Assembly (NCBI GenBank): GCA_023954075.1
Contig: JAMLIV010000002.1
Span: 1-64,000 of the forward strand
Length of the DNA stretch: 64,000 bases
Source of the DNA: Lysobacteraceae bacterium
Lineage (GTDB): Bacteria > Pseudomonadota > Gammaproteobacteria > Xanthomonadales > Xanthomonadaceae
Direction of reading: 5' to 3'
Shown: positions 57,778 through 64,000 of the stretch, piece by piece
Numbering within the stretch: the first letter of the stretch is position 1
Layout of the letters: each line of letters opens with the position of its first letter
The notes under the pieces: model-generated
Seen by the model: only the letters and a program-made list of their open reading frames with translations
What the model was told of the DNA's origin: nothing
Databases searched by the model: none
Program-made: the position numbers and the translations under genes

Positions 57778-59591
57778 GTGCCTCACGGTTCGACTTCCGT
57801 CCGCGCGCCCTGCCCGGCGCGAACGAGCGCTGGCGCGATCTCGACCGCACGGTGGCGCGCTGGGTGCTCGCGCACGGCGGCGCACCGGCGCTGGTGCAGG
57901 CGGCCGCGTGGGCGAGCCTGGCCGACGGTCAGGGCGACGTGGCGCTGATGCTCGAACCCGGCCACGCCGCGCGGCTCGGCGCGCCCGACATCGAACACCT
58001 CGCCGGCGATCTGCGCGCGCTGGCGCTGGACGCACCGCGCTGGATCGGCACGCCGGCCGGCGCGGATTCGAACGCGCCCTTCGTGCTCGACGGCGACGCC
58101 TTCTACCTGCGCCGCAATTTCCTGCACGAGCGCGCCGTCGCGGCGGCGCTGCGCGCGCGTCTGGAGGCCCCGCGCGACGCCGCACCCGGCGCGGACGCCG
58201 CGCTCGATGCGCTGTTCGACGGCGCGCCGCCCGAAGCCCTGGCCCAGCGCGAGGCCGTGCGCCGCACCTGCGGCCGACGCCTGTTCGTGCTGACCGGCGG
58301 CCCGGGCACCGGCAAGACCACCACCGTGCTGCGGATGCTGCTGGCGCTGGCGCACGATTTCCGACAGCGGCACGGGTGCCTGCCGCGCGTGTGCCTGTCC
58401 GCGCCCACGGGCAAGGCCGCGCAGCGGCTTACCCAGTCGCTGCGCGAAGGCATCCTGGCACTGTCGGCGCGGCTTCCCGCCGGGTGGGAGCCGGAGCTGG
58501 CGCTGGCGCGCGCCGCCCCGGGCGCGACGCTGCACCGCCTGCTCGGCAGCCGCGGCCCGCAGGCCGGATTCACCTTCGACGCCGAGCGCCGCTTGGCCGC
58601 CGACATCGTGGTGGTGGACGAGGCCTCGATGGTCGATCTGGCCCTGCTGCGCGCGCTGCTGGTGGCGCTGCCGGACAGCGCCACGCTGGTGCTGGTGGGC
58701 GATGCCGACCAGCTTCCCGCGATCGGCACCGGTTCGGCCCTGGCCGACGTGGTCGAGGCGCTGGGCGAACATGCGGCGCTGGCGCGCCTGGACCACAGCT
58801 TCCGATCCGATCAGGCGCTGGGCGCGATCAACGCCGCCGTGCGCGACGGTGATGCGGCGCGGTTCCACGAGGCCATTGATGCCGCCGGCGAACACGCCGC
58901 CTTCCACCGCGTCGCGCATGGGGCCACGCTCGGCGCGCGTCTGGTCGACTGGGCCTCGCAGCTGCAGCGCGAGGCGCGCGAGGCCGGCGCGCTCGACGCC
59001 ATCGACGCCAACGATCCCGCCTCACAGCAGCGCGCGCTGGCCACGCTGGGTCGTCGCCAGCTCCTGTGCGCGCTGCGCGAAGGCCCGTTCGGGGCGGTCG
59101 AGGCCGCGCTGCGGATCGAGCGCGGCTACCGCGAGCGCGCCGGCCTGCCGCCCGAGACGCGCTGGTATCCCGGCCGCGCCGTGGTCATCACCCGCAACGA
59201 TGCGGCGGCGGGCCTGTTCAACGGCGATATCGGGCTGTGCCTGCGCCTGCGTGCGGCGAACGGGCGCGAGCGCCTCCAGGTGCTGTTCGATCCCGCACCC
59301 GACTCGCACGACGGCGCGCCGCGCCGCTTCGATCCGGACGCACTGCCCGCGCACGAATGCGCCTTTGCGCTCACCGTGCACAAGAGCCAGGGCTCCGAAT
59401 ACGACCGCGTCGCGGTGCTGCTGCCGCCCGACGCCGCCCACCCGCTGCTGTCTCGCCAGATGCTCTACACGGCGCTGTCCCGCGCCCGCCGGGCGATCGA
59501 CCTGTGGGCGACGCCGCCCGCCGTTGCCACCTGCCTTGGCACCGCGCTGCAGCGGACCGGCGGGCTCGCCCGCCGCCTGCGCGAGGGTTGA
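57774..59591 (+). CDS. recD: Exodeoxyribonuclease V alpha subunit RecD
   Basis: The protein has 605 residues and is an SF1B 5'-3' helicase. Walker A is GGPGTGKTT (175-183), then DEASMVDL, GDADQLPAIG, and near the end ALTVHKSQGSEYDRV and YTALSRARRAIDLW. The N-terminal RecD domain before residue 170 contacts RecC. It is the last gene of the recCBD unit. Starts in an ATGA overlap with recB. Confidence 0.95.
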   Translation: MSASRFDFRPRALPGANERWRDLDRTVARWVLAHGGAPALVQAAAWASLADGQGDVALMLEPGHAARLGAPDIEHLAGDLRALALDAPRWIGTPAGADSNAPFVLDGDAFYLRRNFLHERAVAAALRARLEAPRDAAPGADAALDALFDGAPPEALAQREAVRRTCGRRLFVLTGGPGTGKTTTVLRMLLALAHDFRQRHGCLPRVCLSAPTGKAAQRLTQSLREGILALSARLPAGWEPELALARAAPGATLHRLLGSRGPQAGFTFDAERRLAADIVVVDEASMVDLALLRALLVALPDSATLVLVGDADQLPAIGTGSALADVVEALGEHAALARLDHSFRSDQALGAINAAVRDGDAARFHEAIDAAGEHAAFHRVAHGATLGARLVDWASQLQREAREAGALDAIDANDPASQQRALATLGRRQLLCALREGPFGAVEAALRIERGYRERAGLPPETRWYPGRAVVITRNDAAAGLFNGDIGLCLRLRAANGRERLQVLFDPAPDSHDGAPRRFDPDALPAHECAFALTVHKSQGSEYDRVAVLLPPDAAHPLLSRQMLYTALSRARRAIDLWATPPAVATCLGTALQRTGGLARRLREG

Positions 59592-59707
59592 AGCCTGCCG
59601 TGCAGGCGCGGTATTCGGCCGCCGGTCGCCGGATTCAATGGCGATTAATCGCCGCCTGCTAGCGTGGCCGCGCAGCCAGACCGTGGCTGCGCCTGACAGG
59701 AACCGCC

Positions 59708-60757
59708 ATGCGCCTCGTGCTCTCCCTGCTCCTCGCCGCCTTCCTCGCACCCGCCGCGCACGCCTACGAACCCGAATCGGGCGCGTGGTGGAACCCGGCC
59801 GAATCGGGCACCGGCTACTACATCGAGATCCAGGACAACCTGCTGGGCTTCATGGCATTCAGCGGTGATACCCAGGGTCGCGCCAAGTGGTACACCTCGG
59901 TCGGCTTCCTCGACTACACCTCGACCGGCGTGAGCTTCCAGGCCGACCTCATCAGCTTTCGCGACGTGCAGCCGGCCGGACGGCCCTATATCGCCCGCCC
60001 CACCGTCGAACCCAGCTACGGCACCCTGCGCATCGTCTTCGATCCCGACGACAACCGCCGCGCCACGCTCACCTGGCCGAGCGGCCACACCATTCCGATC
60101 CAGCGCCAGGAGTTCTACTTCGTGCGCAACGAAGACTCCCCCGGCACCAGCGCGGACACGCTCAAGATGCTGGGCGAATGGCAGGTCACCGTGGACCTTG
60201 CCACCCACCCGGACGTGACCTACCCCTTCACCGCCGACGTGCTGGTGCTGGACGATTATCTCTGGGACAACAGCGTCAACGCCTGGACCTACGAGGGCTG
60301 CCGTCCGGACGACGCGCAGGTCGGCGGCTGCAGCACCTTCGCCCTGAACAACCACGACGCGGTCGGCTACTTCGCCAGTCCGACCAGCGACTTCCCCACC
60401 GGCGCGCAGGTGATCGTGGTGAAGGATGGCTACTTCAACGGGGTGATGTGGTACATCCTCTACGAACTGGCGATCGGCACCAACGACGGCTCCGGCCTGT
60501 TCACGCTCTATCCCAAAGGCACCAACCCCTACAACTACGCGGCCTACCCCACGCGCGCCTTCCGCAGCGCCAGCCGCACCTTCGTGCAGGAAGGTGCAGG
60601 GCCCGCCAAGCGCGCCGGCCGCAGCGAAGGGTTGGCCGCGCAGCTCGCGGCACAGGGCGCGCTGCCGGCGGCGGCCAAGGCGGTGCGACCCGAGAACGCC
60701 GCCCGTGCCGCGCGGCTTTCGCAGGTGCGGATGCTGGAAGCACGCCTGGGCGAGTGA
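59708..60757 (+). CDS. Secreted protein with a WWNPAESG motif, unknown function
   Basis: The protein has 349 residues with a signal peptide (1-19, cut at AHA-YEPES). The mature protein opens SGAWWNPAESGTGYYIEIQ, a motif recurrent in secreted proteins of this lineage, and continues as a beta-rich domain (IEIQDNLLGFMAFSGDTQGRAKWYTSVG). The last 50 residues are Ala/Arg-rich and probably disordered or helical. No enzyme residues recognised. A 9-bp hairpin (59670-59692) lies just before the ribosome site CAGGAA, so translation may be affected by it. It stands alone after recD. Confidence 0.75.
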   Translation: MRLVLSLLLAAFLAPAAHAYEPESGAWWNPAESGTGYYIEIQDNLLGFMAFSGDTQGRAKWYTSVGFLDYTSTGVSFQADLISFRDVQPAGRPYIARPTVEPSYGTLRIVFDPDDNRRATLTWPSGHTIPIQRQEFYFVRNEDSPGTSADTLKMLGEWQVTVDLATHPDVTYPFTADVLVLDDYLWDNSVNAWTYEGCRPDDAQVGGCSTFALNNHDAVGYFASPTSDFPTGAQVIVVKDGYFNGVMWYILYELAIGTNDGSGLFTLYPKGTNPYNYAAYPTRAFRSASRTFVQEGAGPAKRAGRSEGLAAQLAAQGALPAAAKAVRPENAARAARLSQVRMLEARLGE

Positions 60758-60782
60758 CTTCGGACCTCGCCGTTGAAGGCGT

Positions 60783-60814
60783 GACGCCCGCTCATCCGCC
60801 GATGATCGGGCGTC
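60783..60814. terminator. Hairpin between convergent genes
   Basis: GACGCCCG (60783-60790) pairs with CGGGCGTC (60807-60814). It lies 26 bases after the secreted-protein stop and before the convergent reductase gene end at 60913. TTGCT follows. Candidate terminator. Confidence 0.5.
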
Positions 60815-60912
60815 TTGCTGCGGGTGATGTCGGACGAACCGCAGTGAAGGTGCGGCCCGCGTGACACGCACCCGGAACGCGGGATTTTTCCCTGGGTCGC
60901 GGGCGCGTCGCG

Positions 60913-61653
60913 CTACCAGCCCATGTGGTGGCCGCCGTTGATATCGAGGTTGGACCCGGTGATCCAGGCGGCCTCCTCGCTGGCCAGGAAAGCCACGGCG
61001 TAGGCGATTTCCTCGGGCTTGCCGAGGCGGCCGGTGGGGATGTCGGCCACGATCTTGGCGCGTACTTCCTCGGGCACCGCCATCACCATGTCGGTGGCGA
61101 CGTAGCCGGGCGAAACGGTGTTGACCGTAACGCCGAGCCTGGCGTTTTCGCGCGCCAGCGAAATGGTGAAACCATGCATGCCGGCCTTGGCCGCGGCGTA
61201 GTTGGCCTGGCCGTACTGGCCCTTGAGCCCGTTGATCGAACTGATCTGGATGATGCGCCCCCACTTGCGCTCGCGCATGCCCTCGATCACCGGACGGGTG
61301 ACGTTGAAGCAGGAGTTGAGGTTGGTGTTGATGACATCGTTCCACTGGTCCGCGCTCATGCGGTGGAAGGTGCCGTCTCGGGTGATGCCGGCATTGTTGA
61401 CGAGGATGTCGACGGGGCCGAGCGCCTGTTCGATCTGCCGCACCATGTCGGCCGCCTCCTCGGGCGATGTCACGTCGCCCTTGGCGATGGTGAAATCGTA
61501 GCCCTGGGCCTTCATCGCCGACTGCCAGGCGAGCGCTTTCGCCTCGTTGCGGTAATTGGTGGCGACGCGATGGCCGGCATCGGCCAGGCGTTTGCAGATG
61601 GCGGTGCCGATGCCACCGGTGCCGCCGGTGACCAATACGGTGCGTGCAGTCAT
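60913..61653 (-). CDS. phaB: Acetoacetyl-CoA reductase (short-chain dehydrogenase)
   Basis: The protein has 246 residues. The NADPH-binding TGGTGGIGTA is at 9-18, NNAG at 86-89, and the catalytic Ser139, Tyr152 and Lys156 lie in ISSINGLKGQYGQANYAAAKAG. The SSINGLKGQYGQ run and MERK-WGRIIQ neighbourhood fit PhaB more than FabG. It makes (R)-3-hydroxybutyryl-CoA for polyhydroxybutyrate. PhaA and PhaC are not in view, so polymer synthesis is not proven. FabG-like activity is the alternative. Confidence 0.87.
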   Translation of the reverse strand: MTARTVLVTGGTGGIGTAICKRLADAGHRVATNYRNEAKALAWQSAMKAQGYDFTIAKGDVTSPEEAADMVRQIEQALGPVDILVNNAGITRDGTFHRMSADQWNDVINTNLNSCFNVTRPVIEGMRERKWGRIIQISSINGLKGQYGQANYAAAKAGMHGFTISLARENARLGVTVNTVSPGYVATDMVMAVPEEVRAKIVADIPTGRLGKPEEIAYAVAFLASEEAAWITGSNLDINGGHHMGW

Positions 61654-61721
61654 AGCAAACTCCCTCGGTGATCCACGCTCGACATGGCGTGCTTGGAGGG
61701 ATTCTACACGGGCCGAAGTGG

Positions 61722-62351
61722 TCAGCCGCGGGTGCCGAAAATGCGGTCGCCGGCATCACCGAGACCGGGCAGGATGTAGCCGTCTTCGTTGAGGCGCTCG
61801 TCGATCGCAGCGGTGAAAACCTCCACGTCCGGATGCGCCGCCTGCAGCGCCGCGAGGCCCTCGGGCGCGGCCACCAGGAAGATGCCGCGGATGCGGCGCG
61901 CGCCGGCGCGCTTGAGCATGTCGATGGTGGCGATCAGGGTGCCGCCGGTGGCCAGCATGGGGTCGAGGATGAGCGCGTCGCGCTCGGTAAGGCGGCCGGT
62001 GAGGCGTTCGTAGTAGGCAATCGGCTGGAGCGTGGCCTCGTCGCGCTGCAGCCCCACCACGCTGACGCGTGCCGAGGGGATCAGCGCCAGCACGCCAGGC
62101 AGCATGCCCAGGCCGGCGCGCAGGATCGGCACCAGGGTGATCTTGGCCCCGGCGATGCGATCCACCTCGACCGGCCCGGCCCAGCCCTGGCGGGTGGCCG
62201 ATTCCGTGGCCAGATCGCGGGTGGCCTCGTAGGCCAGCAGCGTGCCCAGCTCGGTGACCAGCTCGCGGAAATCCTTGGTGTTGAGCGAGGCATCGCGCAG
62301 CAGGCCGATCTTGTGGCGCACGAGCGGATGACGGACTTCGACGATATTCAT
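61722..62351 (-). CDS. upp: Uracil phosphoribosyltransferase
   Basis: The protein has 209 residues, the exact family length. It opens [17 protein letters not shown]; the PRPP-binding motif is [18 protein letters not shown]; the uracil-binding end is [18 protein letters not shown]. It salvages uracil to UMP in the cytosol. It stands between phaB and a divergent DUF3228 gene. Confidence 0.95.
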   Translation of the reverse strand: MNIVEVRHPLVRHKIGLLRDASLNTKDFRELVTELGTLLAYEATRDLATESATRQGWAGPVEVDRIAGAKITLVPILRAGLGMLPGVLALIPSARVSVVGLQRDEATLQPIAYYERLTGRLTERDALILDPMLATGGTLIATIDMLKRAGARRIRGIFLVAAPEGLAALQAAHPDVEVFTAAIDERLNEDGYILPGLGDAGDRIFGTRG

Positions 62352-62449
62352 GGGCGGACTCGGCTGCGGGATGTGCGGATTATCGGGCCTGCGGGCGCAG
62401 ACGCGGTGGAAGCCGAGGATAATCGCCCTTTGCCCTGCGGAGTGATCCC

Positions 62450-63004
62450 GTGTCCATCGTCCTGACGCCGTTCGCGCGCTCGCGCCTGTTCCCGCGCGAT
62501 GGCCGCGCCACCGCCATCCGCGACTGCAGCGATACGGAGTTCGAGCAGTATCTCAATGCGCATCCGCCGCTCGAGGTGCTGCCCGGCTACGCGCCGTTCT
62601 GCGTGCTGCACGTGCACCGCAACTGGACCTCGACGCGCTGCTCGGTGCTGCCGCTCACCGACCAGAACCGCCACCTCCTGCGCAGCGCCTACGAGGCGCG
62701 CAGCCGCGAGGAGCTGCCGGTGCTGGTGCGCTGGTTCGAGGGCATCGAGCCACCGCAGGCCAACTACCTCATCCCGATCCTCTACAGTCGCGAACAACTG
62801 GCGCGCGAAGGCTCGCCGATCGAGGCCGACTGGGGCGTGGTCGGCTGCCTCTACACCATGGAGCCGGAGGAAATCCCGATGGTGCCGATCACCATGATGC
62901 GCAATGCGCTGGGCGTGGACGAGGGCGGCTCTGGCGTCGCGCTGGACCGCACGGCATACCGCCGCGCCGTGGCGTTCTGGGAGGCGCACGCGAACTGGCG
63001 TTGA
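62450..63004 (+). CDS. DUF3228 family protein
   Basis: The protein has 184 residues with a GTG start (62450). It matches the DUF3228 layout: [12 protein letters not shown] near the start, [14 protein letters not shown] in the middle and [29 protein letters not shown] with [25 protein letters not shown] near the end. No signal peptide or membrane segment. The function of the family is unknown. It is divergent from upp with about 98 bases between. Confidence 0.8.
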   Translation: MSIVLTPFARSRLFPRDGRATAIRDCSDTEFEQYLNAHPPLEVLPGYAPFCVLHVHRNWTSTRCSVLPLTDQNRHLLRSAYEARSREELPVLVRWFEGIEPPQANYLIPILYSREQLAREGSPIEADWGVVGCLYTMEPEEIPMVPITMMRNALGVDEGGSGVALDRTAYRRAVAFWEAHANWR

Positions 63005-63026
63005 AGGCACGGCCCAAGCCGCCTTT

Positions 63027-63101
63027 ATCGCGAGCAAGCCCGCTCCTGCACGCAGCATCAAAGCCTTCGCGCGATTTTGTGGGAGCGGGCTTGCTCGCGA
63101 T
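63027..63101. repeat. REP-type inverted repeat (20-bp perfect arms)
   Basis: ATCGCGAGCAAGCCCGCTCC (63027-63046) is matched by its exact reverse complement at 63082-63101, separated by 35 bases. The arm is the widespread extragenic palindrome type known from Pseudomonas and Xanthomonadales. It fills most of the gap between two convergent genes and may also end transcripts. Mobilisation of such elements by a RAYT transposase is known elsewhere; none is present here. Confidence 0.8.
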
Positions 63102-63138
63102 GGGGGTATCCGGCGCCGTCTGCGCGCGGATCTGGCGG

Positions 63139-64000
63139 CTACGGGCGCGCAAGCGCGGCGTCCACGCCCTCGCCCAGCGGCTCGACCAGCCGACGCACGA
63201 AGGCGGGGGTCAGATGGGTCTTGTCGCGATAGACCAGCAGGCCGTCGATCACCGCCTGGCAGCGGCCGCCGCGGCAGTAGTGCGCGCCAAGATCGATCAC
63301 CGGGAGGCCGGCCGCGCGCGCGGCATCGGTTTCGATCCGCGCGATGGCCGGTGCCGGCAGGGGGAAATCGCAGCGTTCGGGGGCATCGGGATGGGCCGAG
63401 ACGCAGCGCGCCATGTCCTGCGGCGCGGTTGGCGTGTCGGCGAGCAGCGCCACGCGCAGCTTCGCCGCATGCAGGCGTTCGAAGCTGCGCGACCACCCGT
63501 CGAGCCACAGGCTGCGCGCGTCCGCTCCTTCCACCTCCTCCTGCCGACTCGCGTCGTACACCCGGCCGGGAAAAACGCTCGCGACCAGCACCAGATCCGG
63601 CGGCTCGCGCGCGAGACGCTCGAAGATGCCGTCGCGCCACTGGCCGCACTCGCGATAGACCCTGGAAAGTTGGCTCGACCACAGCGTGACCTCGGCTGCC
63701 GGACAGCCGGATTTCGTGAGGCTCAGCAGTCGCCAGCCGCGCGCCTGCGCGATGGCCTCCAGCGCCGGAAACCACTGCGCCGCCTTGGAATCGCCCAGCA
63801 GCGCCACGCTCACGTCGGCATCCGCGTGCCCGTAGACGCAGGCAGCCGATTCGGTGGCCTGGATCGAGAGGTGGCAGCCGTCGCGGTAGACCACCGGCAG
63901 GTCGTCGCGCACCGCGGCAAGCTGCGCTTCCAGTGCCGGTGGCGCGCCGTTCTCGGCCGCCACGCCGGGCGTGGCGAACAGGACCGGGCCAGCCAGCCAT
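63139..64000 (-). CDS. Membrane acyltransferase with SGNH domain, C-terminal part (runs off right edge)
   Basis: The visible part is about 286 residues. Reading in frame from the edge gives a hydrophobic segment (LAGPVLFATPG), the likely last membrane helix of an acyltransferase-3 domain. An SGNH hydrolase-like domain follows: block I Ser in LLGDSKAAQWFPAL, and the Asp-x-x-His pair in RDKTHLTPAF near the end. Several Cys residues (DGCHLS, KSGCP, RECGQW, HYCRGGRCQ) suggest a periplasmic location. Such fusions O-acetylate surface polysaccharides. The 5' end lies outside the window, so no start can be given. Confidence 0.8.
   Translation of the reverse strand, partial: WLAGPVLFATPGVAAENGAPPALEAQLAAVRDDLPVVYRDGCHLSIQATESAACVYGHADADVSVALLGDSKAAQWFPALEAIAQARGWRLLSLTKSGCPAAEVTLWSSQLSRVYRECGQWRDGIFERLAREPPDLVLVASVFPGRVYDASRQEEVEGADARSLWLDGWSRSFERLHAAKLRVALLADTPTAPQDMARCVSAHPDAPERCDFPLPAPAIARIETDAARAAGLPVIDLGAHYCRGGRCQAVIDGLLVYRDKTHLTPAFVRRLVEPLGEGVDAALARP

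Noticed and set aside
53410-58185. 1591-codon minus-strand frame across recB and recC
   Set aside because: High GC removes stops from the opposite strand. The plus strand has full RecB/RecC motifs and the minus translation is compositional noise.
1-64000. CRISPR array or tRNA/rRNA genes
   Set aside because: No regularly spaced short direct repeats and no cloverleaf-like or ribosomal sequences were recognised on either strand. A tRNA could still be missed by eye; tRNAscan-SE would settle it.

Overview
The window is GC-rich chromosomal DNA, apart from the left 9 kb. It most resembles a gammaproteobacterium of the Xanthomonadales (Lysobacterales). The case rests on gene content: a PPi-dependent phosphofructokinase beside adk and mpl, a split B12-dependent ribonucleotide reductase next to class Ia nrdAB, pcm beside tolC, mltB-rlpA-dacC, an OleC-type ligase and a recCBD operon. 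Genus and species cannot be named from this sequence alone.

Positions 1-9300 are an accessory region with mosaic base composition. A full-length secreted Rhs/YD-repeat protein (2382-6905, minus) carries an unrecognised 133-residue C-terminal domain and is followed by a small membrane protein. Next comes an orphan toxin module (797-2197). It is a second copy of about 915 bp of Rhs core, joined after the same DPLGL boundary to a metzincin-like zinc protease domain, and a lipoprotein that is a plausible immunity partner follows it. A third, rearranged Rhs scrap lies at the left edge. To the right, a subtilisin-like gene is cut off inside a small inverted-repeat element. Beyond it are the 3' remnant of a paralogue of that gene's N-terminal half and an antitoxin whose PIN toxin is truncated.

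From 9333 onward the DNA is ordinary and dense. It holds pfp/adk/mpl, bolA, an ABC exporter pair, a VanX-like dipeptidase, an MFS transporter and a frameshifted exported protein. A ribonucleotide reductase locus follows (18501-26160, all minus): nrdJa, nrdJb, a cobalamin riboswitch, then nrdA, nrdB and nrdH. The switch sits between the B12-dependent and B12-independent enzymes. NrdR-box-like pairs lie upstream of both transcription units. The layout implies that adenosylcobalamin turns off the class Ia enzyme when class II can work.

The remaining genes are mutS, a GST, an acylhomoserine sulfhydrylase, tolC and pcm. Cell-wall genes mltB, rlpA and dacC come next, then rdgB, purC, a DMT exporter, a secreted delta-60-like protein, oleC, a ParA ATPase, trpG/pabA and bioC. 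After these come a Tricorn-like protease, a cysteine desulfhydrase/synthase-type enzyme, the recC-recB-recD operon, a WWNPAESG-motif secreted protein, an acetoacetyl-CoA reductase, upp, a DUF3228 protein and the SGNH end of a membrane acyltransferase that leaves the window. No rRNA, tRNA, CRISPR array or transposase gene was found.
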